A stretch of DNA of 64,000 nt from Solimonas variicoloris DSM 15731 (GTDB lineage Bacteria > Pseudomonadota > Gammaproteobacteria > Nevskiales > Nevskiaceae), in assembly GCF_000382285.1 (NCBI RefSeq), contig NZ_KB907926.1:186001-250000 (forward strand). The letters are read 5' to 3'. The notes under the pieces were generated by a model. That model was not told the origin of the DNA and did not search any database. It saw nothing but the letters and a program-made list of their open reading frames with translations. Both the position numbers and the translations under genes were made by a program. Below, piece after piece: positions 18,487-27,329 of this stretch. Positions within the stretch are counted from its first letter, which is position 1. Every line of letters starts with the position of its first letter.

Positions 18487-20787
18487 TCAGTGCCCGAAGA
18501 TGTCCTTGAGCCACTGCAGCGGCCCCTGCTCCGCCTGCGCCGCGCACGGCGCCCAGTCCTGCGGACCGAAGCCGCGCAGGTAAGGAACGGTGACGGCGTT
18601 GTAGCAGTGCTCGTCGGCGCGCAGCCCGCTGTCGGGATCGACGAGGATTTCCTCGACCGAGCCCGGCGGGATCGGCTCGATGCTGCGCACGTGCAGATCC
18701 TTCATCACGCGCGACCAGATCGGCAGCGCGCCGGACGAACCGGACAGGCCGGTCGGCTGGTTGTCGTCGCGGCCGACCCAGATCACCGTCACGCGGTCGG
18801 CACCGAAGCCGGCGAACCAGCTGTCGCGGTAGTCGTCGGTGGTGCCCGACTTGCCGGCCACGACCGTGTCCGGCGACAGCTGCGTGTACGCCGCGCGGCC
18901 GGTGCCGAGCGTCATGACCCTCTGCATCGCCCAGGTCAGCAGATAGACCGGCCCCTCGGCAATCGTCTGCTTCACTTCCAGCGGGAAGCGCTGCAGCGGC
19001 TGGCCTTCCTTGGTCTGCACCTCGCGGATCGCCGACGGCCGCGCCTGGAAGCCGCCGGAGGCGATCGTGCCGTACATCTGCGCGACCTGCAGCGGCGAGG
19101 CGTCGAGCGCGCCGAGGAAGATCGACGGCAGCGCCTTGGCCTCGCCCTGGTAGCCGGTGGCACGCATGGTCTTGAGCACCGCATCCGGGCCGAGCGCCAG
19201 GCCGAGACGCACGGTCGGCAGGTTGTATGACTGCGCGAGCGCCATGTAGAGATGCTGCGGGCCGTGCAGCTGGCGGTCGTAGTTCTTCGGCGCCCACAGC
19301 GCGGCGCCGGGCAGCTTGAGCTCGATCGGTTCGTCCTCGAGCACGGTTTCGAGGTTGTACTGCTCCGGCTGCTGCAGCGCCGTCAGGTAGACGAAGGGCT
19401 TGGCCAGCGAACCGATCGAGCGCCGCGAATCGAGCGCGCGGTTGAAGCCCGGGAAACGCACGTCGCGGCCGCCGACCAGCGCCAGCACCTCGCCGCGGTC
19501 GGCGCTGGTGATCGCGCCGGCGGCTTCGAGCAGACCGGGCTTGATCTTGCGCATCTTCTCGATCAGCGGCAGCTGTTCGAGGACGCGCGTCTCCAGCGCC
19601 TCCTGCGCGCGCGGATCGAGCGTGGTGAAGATGCGCAGTCCCTCGTTGGTGAGGTCCTCTTCCTTGTAGTCGGCCTCGAGCTGGCGGCGCACCAGCTGCA
19701 CGAACGCCGGATAGCGCTCGACGCCGCCGCCGCGACCGCCGACCACGCCGAGCGGCATCTGCACGTACTGCTGGTAGTCGGCGTCGCTGATCAGGCCTTC
19801 GTCGCGGAACACGCCGAGCACCAGGTTGCGGCGCTCGGTCGCCCGCTTCGGGTTGCGCCGCGGGTTGTAGTACGACGGCCCCTTGACGATGCCGACCAGC
19901 AGCGCGATCTCGTGCGGGCGCAGCTCGTTGAGCGGCTTGTTGAAATAGAACTGCGCGCCGAGGCCGAAGCCGTGCACGGCGCGATTGCCGTCCTGGCCGA
20001 CGTGCACCTCGTTGAGATAGGCCTCGAGGATCTCGTCCTTGCTGTAGTGGCTCTCCAGCAGCAGCGCCATGAAGGCTTCGTTGAACTTGCGGTTCCAGGT
20101 CTGGCGGCTGTTGAGGAAGAAGTTCTTGACCAGCTGCTGGGTGATCGTGCTGCCGCCCTGCACGACATGGCCGGCGCGCAGATTGGCGACGCTGGCACGC
20201 AGGATCGCCTTGAGGCTGACGCCGGAATGCGAATAGAAGTCGTGGTCCTCGACCGCGACCAGGCCCTTCGGCAGCAGCGGCGGCAGATCGCCGAGCCGCA
20301 CCAGCACGCGGTCCTCGCCCTGCTTCGGATAGATGCTGCCGATCAGCATCGGGTCGAGGCGCACGATGTCGCGGGCCTCGCCGCTGCTCGCGTCGGTGAC
20401 GGCCGAGACCATGTCGCCGCTGAAGGTGACGCTGAGCTTCTGCGCCGGTTGCGGACCGTCCCAGAAGCTGAAGGCGCGCGCGTACAGATCGACGCGCTGC
20501 GCGCCGCCGCTGTAGGTGCCGGTCATGCCGAGCTCGGCGTCCTCGCGGTAGCCGAGGCGGGACAGCTCATGCACCAGGTCGCGGGCGTTCAGCGGCAGAC
20601 CGACGTAAAGCTCCTGCGGCGCGGCGTAGACCTGGGCCGGCAGTGCCCAGCGTGCGCCGGCGAAACGATCGCGGATTTCGCGGTCGAGCTTGATGAGATA
20701 GCCGGCGAAGAAGACGCCGCCGATGCTGAGCAGCAGCACGAGCGCCGAAATCGCGACGATTTTGACGGAGCGGAAGGAGACGGCCAT
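18487..20787 (-). CDS. mrcB: Penicillin-binding protein 1B (bifunctional transglycosylase/transpeptidase)
   Basis: This 766-residue class A PBP polymerises and cross-links peptidoglycan from the inner membrane. A TM anchor spans about residues 10-30, followed by a UB2H-like region. The GT51 domain carries the catalytic glutamate in VEDHDFYSHSG (E180) and GGSTITQQL. The transpeptidase motifs are S460-L-A-K463, S520-Y-N522 and K646-S-G-T. The C-terminal tail contains two cysteines. The LpoP-like gene follows after about 80 bases, suggesting one transcript for enzyme and activator. Confidence 0.95.
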   Translation of the reverse strand: MAVSFRSVKIVAISALVLLLSIGGVFFAGYLIKLDREIRDRFAGARWALPAQVYAAPQELYVGLPLNARDLVHELSRLGYREDAELGMTGTYSGGAQRVDLYARAFSFWDGPQPAQKLSVTFSGDMVSAVTDASSGEARDIVRLDPMLIGSIYPKQGEDRVLVRLGDLPPLLPKGLVAVEDHDFYSHSGVSLKAILRASVANLRAGHVVQGGSTITQQLVKNFFLNSRQTWNRKFNEAFMALLLESHYSKDEILEAYLNEVHVGQDGNRAVHGFGLGAQFYFNKPLNELRPHEIALLVGIVKGPSYYNPRRNPKRATERRNLVLGVFRDEGLISDADYQQYVQMPLGVVGGRGGGVERYPAFVQLVRRQLEADYKEEDLTNEGLRIFTTLDPRAQEALETRVLEQLPLIEKMRKIKPGLLEAAGAITSADRGEVLALVGGRDVRFPGFNRALDSRRSIGSLAKPFVYLTALQQPEQYNLETVLEDEPIELKLPGAALWAPKNYDRQLHGPQHLYMALAQSYNLPTVRLGLALGPDAVLKTMRATGYQGEAKALPSIFLGALDASPLQVAQMYGTIASGGFQARPSAIREVQTKEGQPLQRFPLEVKQTIAEGPVYLLTWAMQRVMTLGTGRAAYTQLSPDTVVAGKSGTTDDYRDSWFAGFGADRVTVIWVGRDDNQPTGLSGSSGALPIWSRVMKDLHVRSIEPIPPGSVEEILVDPDSGLRADEHCYNAVTVPYLRGFGPQDWAPCAAQAEQGPLQWLKDIFGH

Positions 20788-20874
20788 AAGCCCGCAAGTT
20801 TAGAGGATTCGACGCCTCCGCCGCGCCTTCCCGGCATGCTGCGGCGCTGCCGACGGTTCAGTTTCCGTTCAGCG

Positions 20875-20904
20875 CAAAAAAAGAAGCCCGGCTTGCGCCG
20901 GGCT
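20875..20904 (-). terminator. Rho-independent terminator of the porin gene
   Basis: AGCCCGGC (20885-20892) and GCCGGGCT (20897-20904) form an 8-base stem with a TTGC loop. On the minus strand it is followed by a T-rich run that ends in eight Ts (complement of 20875-20882). It lies about 30 bases after the porin stop and separates the porin from PBP1B. Confidence 0.88.
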
Positions 20905-20936
20905 CGAACTGCGACCACTTGGGAACTGCGCGTTGC

Positions 20937-22031
20937 TTAGAACGTGTAGACCAGCGCGACGCCGACCGTGTCGGTCTTCGGCTTGCTGATGGTCTCCGTC
21001 GCCGGCGCGGTGCCGAGCGTGACCGGCTTGTCCTGCTCGTAGGCGACGTAGTACAGCTGCGAGACGAGCGACTTGCTGAGCTTGTAGTCGACGCCGAACG
21101 CCATTTCCTTGCGCTTGTAGTCCGAGTCGTCGCCCTTGGTCTGGCCGTACTGGGCCTTGAGCTTGAAGGCGCTGATCGAATAGCCGACCGACGCCATCCA
21201 GGTGTTGTCCTGCTTGTCGCTGGCGTTGTCGTTGACGCCGCCGACCTTGCGGTCGACGCCCTGGGCCTGCTGGTACAGGGCCGCGATTTCGAGATCGGTG
21301 ATCGGCTTGACGGCGACCGTGGCGCGCAGGATGTCGATCGCGTACGGCGAGCCGTCGACCTTCAGGCCCGACACTTCGTTGCCGGCGTAGGCGAGCGAGG
21401 CGTAGACCATCTTCATGTCGAACACGAGCGAGGCGTAGTACGTGTCGGCCAGACCGTTGTCGAGATCGCTGTTGTCGTCGGCGGCGGCGCGGCCTTCGCC
21501 CGGCGCGATCGCGACGTTGAACGAGAACATGTCGCCCAGCGTCGGCGAGGTGTACTGGATCATGTTGTTGGCGCGCGTCTCGCCCGCCATCAGGTTCGTG
21601 TCGTCGCCGATCGTGTCGTTGAACTGGTCGGCCTTCTCACCGGAGACCTTCACCGGCGTGTCGTACTTGCCGAACTTCATCGTGCCCCAGCCGCCCTTCA
21701 GGCCGACGAAGATGTTGCGCTCCGAGAACGGGCTGCCTTCCGAACCGTCCGGATCAATGCCGTACTCGAGCTGGTAGATGACCTTCAGGTCACCGAGGCC
21801 GACGTCCTGGTCGCCCTTGAAGCCGAGGCGCGAGGAGTTGTTGTTGTCGCGGAACTTCCAGGTGTTGTCCTTGCCGGCGACCGTCTTGTCCTTGTTGAAG
21901 TCGAGACCGATCTCGTCCTTCTGGCTGTCCAGACCGATGTTGAACTTGCCGTACACCTTGGTGTCAGCGAACGCCGCGCTCGGAATGGCGAAAACGGCCC
22001 CCACAGCGATCGCAAGCAGATTCTTGTTCAC
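20937..22031 (-). CDS. General outer-membrane porin (Gram-negative porin family)
   Basis: The 364-residue protein has a signal peptide ending in AAFA, then the mature start DTKVYGKFNIGLD and a beta-barrel with alternating patterns and loop segments (RNIFVGLKGGWGTMKFGKYDT). It ends in an aromatic residue (VALVYTF), as required for BAM assembly. GTG at 22031 is chosen because AAGGAG lies 8 bases upstream. A strong PhoB-box-like array with a well-placed -10 lies upstream, so this may be a phosphate-starvation porin like PhoE or OprP in role. The sequence alone does not prove anion selectivity. Confidence 0.88.
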   Translation of the reverse strand: MNKNLLAIAVGAVFAIPSAAFADTKVYGKFNIGLDSQKDEIGLDFNKDKTVAGKDNTWKFRDNNNSSRLGFKGDQDVGLGDLKVIYQLEYGIDPDGSEGSPFSERNIFVGLKGGWGTMKFGKYDTPVKVSGEKADQFNDTIGDDTNLMAGETRANNMIQYTSPTLGDMFSFNVAIAPGEGRAAADDNSDLDNGLADTYYASLVFDMKMVYASLAYAGNEVSGLKVDGSPYAIDILRATVAVKPITDLEIAALYQQAQGVDRKVGGVNDNASDKQDNTWMASVGYSISAFKLKAQYGQTKGDDSDYKRKEMAFGVDYKLSKSLVSQLYYVAYEQDKPVTLGTAPATETISKPKTDTVGVALVYTF

Positions 22032-22162
22032 GCAAACATCTCCTTCAGGATATCGATTAAGAATTTGGACGCAGCTCACTGCATCGCAGGTTCGGCCGCA
22101 CTCCCTGCGGCCCTTGCACCACGGCGCAGGTGCGTTGCGACATGGCTCTGCGGACGGCGCGC

Positions 22163-22218
22163 AGTATGGGGACGGGTGGTGACTGAATCTTTGCATCTAT
22201 GTGACGCTTAAATGACAA
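22163..22218 (-). promoter_or_regulatory. Extended PhoB box array and -10 element of the porin promoter
   Basis: On the minus strand, units with an 11-base period read TTGTCAT, GCGTCAC, a degenerate ATGCAAA and CAGTCAC (22218 down to 22179). The first two form an 18-base box, TTGTCATTTAAGCGTCAC, matching about 14 of 18 Pho-box positions. CATACT (22168-22163) lies exactly 10 bases after the last unit, the spacing usual for PhoB-activated -10 elements. Initiation near 22156 would give a leader of about 125 bases. Control by PhoB is inferred. Confidence 0.7.
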
Positions 22219-22242
22219 AGCCCCGGGCATGCCGGGGCTTTG
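22216..22242. terminator. Perfect 11-base-pair hairpin, probable bidirectional terminator
   Basis: CAAAGCCCCGG (22216-22226) and CCGGGGCTTTG (22232-22242) form a perfect stem with a 5-base loop. On the minus strand it is followed by a T-containing stretch (GTCATTT). It lies about 80 bases after the DUF2057 lipoprotein stop and abuts the PhoB box of the porin, so it insulates the porin promoter from upstream transcription. Confidence 0.75.
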
Positions 22243-22318
22243 CTGGTGAAGACCGTGCCAGTCGGGATGGTGCAAGAAGGCCCGTGGCCTTCGCCGCCAT
22301 CGCGCCGGCGGCCGACGC

Positions 22319-23197
22319 TCAGGGTTGTTCGCCGACCCAGCGCAGGAATTCGCGCCGCTGGCCGTCGCCCGACTGCGCCCACCAGGTCTTGATCGTCTCC
22401 AGCCAGTCGCCGCCGGCAACGGTCTTGCCGGCTTCGCCGCCGACCCAGCGCAGGAACCCGCGGCGCTCGTCGGCACTCGCCTGTTGCCACCAGCCCTTCA
22501 TCAGACTGACCCAATCACGCCCTGCTGCGCCCGCCACTGGAGCGGCCGATGCTGCGGCAGCGGAAGCCGCGGCGGACGGGACTGCCACCGCCGGTACCGG
22601 CGGCGCGACCGGCGCCACTGCCGGCGCGGGCGGCAGCGGCCGCACCGGCTGGACCGCGCGCGGACCTTCCGCGCCATGGTCGGCGACCAAGCCGCCGTCA
22701 CCGCTCACCTGGGCCAGCACGCCTTCCTTGAATTTCACACCGCTGTCGACCGAAGCCGTGCGCGTGGCGCTGGTCTGGTCATCGACCCATCCCCGGAAAT
22801 CCTGGGCCAGGCGCTTGGCGGCCTCGTAGTTCGCCGGCTGCGAATAGCCGATGCGGTACTGATGGCCAGCCTGAGCGTCGATCACGAACAGCGCCGGGCT
22901 GCGCGAACGCAGGACATCGCTGCTGTCGCCGCTCTGCCAGACCTCGCGGTAGTAGATCAGCGCCTCGTAGCGGCCGGGCAGCACTTCGAGCCGCTTGTCG
23001 CCCTTGTTCCACATGCCCTTGGCGCCCGGCACCTCGGTGCCGTTGATGCTGGCGACCTCGAGCTGCTCGGGCATGGTGATGACGGCGACTTCGGCGGCCG
23101 GCTTGGCCGTGCCCTCGTAGAGACGCAGCTGGGGACTGGCGCAGGCCGCCAGTGACAGCAGCAGGGCCGGGGCAAGAAACTTCGCGAAACGAAACAT
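22319..23197 (-). CDS. DUF2057-like lipoprotein with two C-terminal Trp-rich repeats
   Basis: The 292-residue protein has a lipobox signal (L-A-A-C, Cys about 19), a beta-rich domain resembling DUF2057/YccT proteins (residues about 25-150: LEVLPGRYEALIYYREVW ... YRIGYSQP), an Ala/Pro-rich linker, and two C-terminal copies of a motif of about 26 residues (DW-x5-K-x-WW-x7-RR-x-FLRWVG). GGAG lies 5 bases before the ATG at 23197. Its function is unknown. Terminators on both sides show it is a single-gene unit between the porin and phoU. Confidence 0.75.
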   Translation of the reverse strand: MFRFAKFLAPALLLSLAACASPQLRLYEGTAKPAAEVAVITMPEQLEVASINGTEVPGAKGMWNKGDKRLEVLPGRYEALIYYREVWQSGDSSDVLRSRSPALFVIDAQAGHQYRIGYSQPANYEAAKRLAQDFRGWVDDQTSATRTASVDSGVKFKEGVLAQVSGDGGLVADHGAEGPRAVQPVRPLPPAPAVAPVAPPVPAVAVPSAAASAAAASAAPVAGAAGRDWVSLMKGWWQQASADERRGFLRWVGGEAGKTVAGGDWLETIKTWWAQSGDGQRREFLRWVGEQP

Positions 23198-23246
23198 GGC
23201 AACTCCGGTGAAGCGGCCGCCGGGATGCCCGGTGGCCCGAACGAAA

Positions 23247-23272
23247 GAAGGCCGCGAACCGCCGCGGCCTTC
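23247..23272 (-). terminator. Rho-independent terminator of phoU
   Basis: GAAGGCCGCG (23247-23256) and CGCGGCCTTC (23263-23272) form a 10-base stem with a 6-base loop. On the minus strand TTTCGTT follows. It lies about 25 bases after the phoU stop. Confidence 0.8.
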
Positions 23273-23295
23273 GAAGCCCTCGATGGCGCGCGCCA

Positions 23296-24012
23296 TCAGT
23301 TCGAGGTGATTTCCTTCTCCACCGTCTCCAGCGACAGGTGGCGAACGTCCTTGCCCTTGACGAAGTAGATCACGTACTCGGAAATGTTCTTGGCGTGGTC
23401 ACCCATGCGCTCGAGCGCACGCACGCACCAGATGATGTCCATGACCCGGCCGATCGTGCGCGGGTCTTCCATCATGAAGGTGATGCACTGGCGCAGCAGC
23501 GCTTCGTACTCGCGATCGACCTCGCGGTCCTGGCGGGCGACGTTCAGCGCCGCTTCGGCATCCATGCGGGCGAAGGCGTCGAGGGCGTCGCGGACCATCT
23601 GCGAAACCTGGCGCGACAGGTGCTGGACCTCGCGCATGTTCTCGTGGATACGCTCCTGCGCAGCCAGGTCCTTGGCCATGCGCGCGACCTTGCCGGCCTC
23701 GTCGCCGATGCGCTCGAGATCGGTGATGGTCTTGATCACCGCATAGACCAGACGCAGGTCGCTGGCGGTCGGCTGGCGGCGGGCCAGGATGCGCGAGCAC
23801 TCCTCGTCGATCGAGACTTCGAGCTGGTTGATCTTGAAGTCGTTGAGGTTGACCTGCTCGGCCAGATCGGCGTCGAGATCCATCAGCGCCGTCGTGGCGT
23901 CGACGATCTGCTGCTCGACCAGCCCGCCCATCGCCATGACGCGCTGGCGCACGTCCTCGAGTTCGGCGTTGAACTGGCTCGAGATGTGTTGGCGGAAAAT
24001 CGGCTTGTCCAT
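23296..24012 (-). CDS. phoU: Phosphate signalling complex protein PhoU
   Basis: The 238-residue all-helical protein has two PhoU repeats. The metal-binding E/D-x3-D motifs are seen in ERIGDEAGKVAR (about 114-125) and ERMGDHAKNISEYV (about 208-221). PhoU links the PstSCAB transporter to PhoR and keeps the Pho response off when phosphate is plentiful. The ATG at 24012 opens on DKPIFRQHISSQFNAEL, the family N-terminus. It diverges from pstS rather than following pstB as in E. coli, so it has its own promoter; TATAGT (complement of 24058-24063) is a possible -10. Confidence 0.95.
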   Translation of the reverse strand: MDKPIFRQHISSQFNAELEDVRQRVMAMGGLVEQQIVDATTALMDLDADLAEQVNLNDFKINQLEVSIDEECSRILARRQPTASDLRLVYAVIKTITDLERIGDEAGKVARMAKDLAAQERIHENMREVQHLSRQVSQMVRDALDAFARMDAEAALNVARQDREVDREYEALLRQCITFMMEDPRTIGRVMDIIWCVRALERMGDHAKNISEYVIYFVKGKDVRHLSLETVEKEITSN

Positions 24013-24333
24013 GTGCTTGCGTGATCCGGTGATGGGTGAGCCGCGGCTCTGCTCGTGACTATAGACATTCCGTCCGCGCTTTTCACAGCGAGGCGGGGAG
24101 AACGCCGCGACTGGGCGTGGCGCAGGCGCGGCACTGTGCAATCCATTTATGACGAAAAGATGACGCCCCGGCGGTATTTTTATGAAAGGCCGCGCCGGCG
24201 CGGTATAAAGAGCGCCGGACGGCGGTTCCGGCCGCCTGGCCGACGCTTGCAACGAAACTGTAAAACAGCGCCGTTAACCTCGCGCCGCTCATCGGATCCC
24301 AACGATGATTCATTCACCACACGGAGACTCCCA
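24013..24333. promoter_or_regulatory. Divergent phoU-pstS control region with a PhoB-like direct repeat
   Basis: GCGTCATCTTTTCGTCAT (minus strand, complement of 24149-24166) contains two GTCAT half-sites 11 bases apart and matches about 12 of 18 Pho-box positions. By orientation it faces phoU, though the hexamer 10 bases further on (CACAGT) is a poor -10. On the plus strand TATAAA at 24204-24209 is a possible -10 for pstS, about 40 bases from the repeat. No good plus-strand box was seen, so how pstS is activated is unclear. Confidence 0.45.
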
Positions 24334-25383
24334 GTGACCGTTTTCCGCAAGACCCTGGCGCGCGCCACGCTCGCCGTCGCGGGCGTCGCGCTCGCCGGCG
24401 CGGCCATGGCCGCCGATATCACCGGCGCCGGCGCGACCTTCCCCTACCCGATCTACTCGAAGTGGGCGGATGCCTATAAGAAGGAGACCGGCATCGGCCT
24501 CAACTACCAGTCGATCGGTTCGGGCGGCGGCATCAAGCAGATCAAGGCCAAGACGGTCACCTTCGGTGCGACCGACAAGCCGCTGAAGGCCGAAGATCTC
24601 GACGAAATGGGCGCTATCCAGTGGCCGATGGTGATGGGCGGCGTCGTGCCGGTCATCAACGTCAAGGGCATCGCGCCGGGCCAGCTGGTGCTCGACGGCA
24701 AGACCCTCGCCGACATCTTCCAGGGTCGCATCAGCAAGTGGAACGATGCGGCGATCGCCAAGCTGAACCCGGGCGTGGCGCTGCCGGCCAAGGCCATCGC
24801 CGTCGTGCATCGCGCCGACGGTTCGGGCACGACCTTCAACTTCACCTACTACCTCGGCCAGGTCAGCGAGTCGTGGCGCGTCAACGTCGGCGTCGAACAG
24901 TCGGTCGAGTGGCCGGTCGGCATCGGCGGCAAGGGCAATGAAGGCGTCGCCAACATGGTCACCCAGACCGACGGCTCGATCGGTTACGTCGAGTACGCGT
25001 ACGCCAAGCAGAACAAGATGACGCACACGAAGATGATCAACAAGGACGGCAAGACGGTCGCGCCGGACGCTGACACCTTCGCGGCGGCTGCGGCCAATGC
25101 CGACTGGGCCAAGGCCAAGGGCTTCTACCTGATCCTCGCCAACCAGCCGGGCGCCAACAGCTGGCCGATGACGGCGGCGACCTTCATCGTCATGTACAAG
25201 AAGGCCGACAAGGCGGACGACTCGGCCGCCGCGCTGAAGTTCTTCGACTGGGCGTACAAGAACGGCGGCAAGATGGCCGACGAGCTCGACTACGTGCCGA
25301 TGCCGGCCAGCGTCATCGACCTCGTCGAGAAGACCTGGGCCGCCAACATCAAGGACGCCTCGGGCAAGGCGCTCTGGAAGTAA
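24334..25383 (+). CDS. pstS: Phosphate ABC transporter substrate-binding protein PstS
   Basis: The 349-residue periplasmic protein has a signal peptide (VFRKTLARATLAVAGVALAGAAMA) and begins the mature part with ADITGAGATFPYPIYSKW. The phosphate-binding segments include SIGSGGGIKQI, TFGATDKPL and RADGSGTTFNFTYYL. It captures phosphate for the PstCAB importer. GTG at 24334 is chosen because GGAG lies 7 bases upstream and the signal peptide starts there. It is the first gene of the pstSCAB operon. Confidence 0.96.
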   Translation: MTVFRKTLARATLAVAGVALAGAAMAADITGAGATFPYPIYSKWADAYKKETGIGLNYQSIGSGGGIKQIKAKTVTFGATDKPLKAEDLDEMGAIQWPMVMGGVVPVINVKGIAPGQLVLDGKTLADIFQGRISKWNDAAIAKLNPGVALPAKAIAVVHRADGSGTTFNFTYYLGQVSESWRVNVGVEQSVEWPVGIGGKGNEGVANMVTQTDGSIGYVEYAYAKQNKMTHTKMINKDGKTVAPDADTFAAAAANADWAKAKGFYLILANQPGANSWPMTAATFIVMYKKADKADDSAAALKFFDWAYKNGGKMADELDYVPMPASVIDLVEKTWAANIKDASGKALWK

Positions 25384-25482
25384 GGCAAGCGGCTATCATC
25401 TGCGGCGGCGGAGGGCTTCGGCTTTCCGCCGCCGCATTTCCACTGTAGGCCCGTTTCACCCGCTTCACCGGGGGAGTACCGC

Positions 25483-26460
25483 GTGACCACCGCCGTCGTT
25501 GAGCCCGCCTCTGAAACCTCGAGCATCCTGCGCCGCAACCGGCTGATGGACGCGCTGCTGCGCTCGCTGACGCGTGCCGCAGCCATCATCGTCCTGATCA
25601 TGCTCGGCGGCGTCATCATCTCGCTGGTCGACGGCGCGCTGCCTGCCCTGAAGACCTTCGGGTTCTCCTTCGTCACCACCGAATCCTGGAATCCGGTGAC
25701 CGAGAAATTCGGCGCCGCGGCGCCGATCTACGGCACCCTCGTCACCGCCTTCATCGCCATGCTGATCGGCGTGCCGATCAGCATCGGCATCGCCATCTTC
25801 ATCACCGAGCTGTGCCCGCGCCCTCTCAAGCGCCCGATTTCCACGGCCATCGAACTCCTGGCCGGCATTCCCAGCATCATCTACGGCATCTGGGGTCTGT
25901 TCGTGCTGGCACCGCTGCTGCAGGCTTACGTCCAGCCGGCGCTGATCGGCACGTTCGAGAACGTGCCGATGCTCAACAATCTGTTCGCCGGCCCGCCGTA
26001 CGGCATCGGCGTGCTCACCGCGGCGCTGATCCTCAGCATCATGGTGTTGCCGTTCATCACCTCGATCACGCGCGACGTGTTCGAGACCGTTCCGGCGATG
26101 CTGAAGGAGTCGGCCTACGGCCTCGGCTGCACGACCTGGGAGGTCGTCCGCTACATCGTGCTGCCGTACAGCCGCACCGGCATCATCGGCGGCATCATGC
26201 TCGGCCTCGGCCGCGCGCTCGGCGAGACCATGGCCGTCACCTTCGTGATCGGCAACGCGCACAAGATCCATGCCTCGCTGCTGGCGCCCGGCACGACGAT
26301 CTCGGCCTCGATCGCCAACGAATTCACCGAAGCCGACGGCGTGATGTACACCTCCTCGCTGATCGCCCTCGGCCTGATCCTGTTCATCATCACCTTCATC
26401 GTGCTTGCCGCTGCGCGCCTGCTGCTGCTGCGCATGCAGAAAGCCGAGGGCCGTCACTAA
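25483..26460 (+). CDS. pstC: Phosphate ABC transporter permease PstC
   Basis: The 325-residue inner-membrane protein has about six TM segments, a first one near residues 30-50 and a long periplasmic loop. The permease EAA-type loop lies near 205-225 ([26 protein letters not shown]). A GTG start is preceded by GGGGGAG 6 bases away. It pairs with PstA, whose start overlaps its stop by one base (TAATG). Confidence 0.95.
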   Translation: MTTAVVEPASETSSILRRNRLMDALLRSLTRAAAIIVLIMLGGVIISLVDGALPALKTFGFSFVTTESWNPVTEKFGAAAPIYGTLVTAFIAMLIGVPISIGIAIFITELCPRPLKRPISTAIELLAGIPSIIYGIWGLFVLAPLLQAYVQPALIGTFENVPMLNNLFAGPPYGIGVLTAALILSIMVLPFITSITRDVFETVPAMLKESAYGLGCTTWEVVRYIVLPYSRTGIIGGIMLGLGRALGETMAVTFVIGNAHKIHASLLAPGTTISASIANEFTEADGVMYTSSLIALGLILFIITFIVLAAARLLLLRMQKAEGRH

Positions 26461-27329
26461 TGACCGCGATTACTCCGTCCGCTTCGCTGAAGCTCTATGC
26501 CCGACGCCGCCGCGCGCACAAGATCGCGATGGTGCTGTCGAACCTCGCGACGCTGCTCGGCCTGATCGCGCTGGTCTGGATCCTCGCGACACTGCTGATC
26601 AAGGGCTTCGGCGGCCTGTCGCTGGCGGTCTTCACGCAGAGCACGCCGCCGCCGGGCGAAGACGGCGGCCTCATCAACGCCATCTACGGCAGCGTGATCC
26701 AGACCGCAGTGGCAACGCTGATCGGCACCCCGGTCGGCATCCTCGCCGGTACCTACATGGCCGAATACGGCCGCAACAGCAAGCTCACGACCGCGGTGCG
26801 CTTCATCAACGACATCCTGCTGTCGGCGCCGTCGATCGTCGTCGGCCTGTTCGTCTACGAGATGATGGTGCAGCCGATGGGCCATTTCTCGGCCTGGGCC
26901 GGCTGCGTGGCGCTGGCGATCCTCGTGCTGCCGGTCGTCGTGCGCACCACCGAAGACATGCTGCTGCTGGTGCCGGACTCGCTGCGCGAGGCGGCGAGCG
27001 CGCTCGGCGCACCGCGCTGGATGGTGATCCAGAAGGTCTGCTACCGCGCCGCGCGGGCCGGTCTGGTGACCGGCATGCTGCTCGCGGTCGCCCGCATCAG
27101 CGGCGAAACCGCACCGCTGCTGTTCACCTCGCTGAACAACCAGTTCTGGAGCACGAACATGAACGCGTCGATGGCGAACCTGCCGGTCGTCATCTTCCAG
27201 TTCGCGACCGCGCCATACGAGGACTGGCAGCGCCTGGCCTGGGTCGGCGCGCTGCTGATCACCGTCGCGGTGCTGGTGCTGAACATCCTCGCCAGAACCC
27301 TGTCCTCGCCGCAGTCGAATGCCCGCTAA
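26460..27329 (+). CDS. pstA: Phosphate ABC transporter permease PstA
   Basis: The 289-residue protein has a cytoplasmic basic N-terminus ([10 protein letters not shown]), about six TM helices and the EAA-type loop [27 protein letters not shown] near residues 177-203. It forms the membrane channel with PstC. The start overlaps the pstC stop and the end overlaps the longest pstB frame by 11 bases, so the operon is tightly coupled. Confidence 0.95.
   Translation: MTAITPSASLKLYARRRRAHKIAMVLSNLATLLGLIALVWILATLLIKGFGGLSLAVFTQSTPPPGEDGGLINAIYGSVIQTAVATLIGTPVGILAGTYMAEYGRNSKLTTAVRFINDILLSAPSIVVGLFVYEMMVQPMGHFSAWAGCVALAILVLPVVVRTTEDMLLLVPDSLREAASALGAPRWMVIQKVCYRAARAGLVTGMLLAVARISGETAPLLFTSLNNQFWSTNMNASMANLPVVIFQFATAPYEDWQRLAWVGALLITVAVLVLNILARTLSSPQSNAR

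Noticed and set aside
24240-24275. CTGTAAAACAG segment as a plus-strand PhoB box for pstS
   Set aside because: Half-sites match the consensus poorly and the hexamer at the right distance (TAACCT) is weak.
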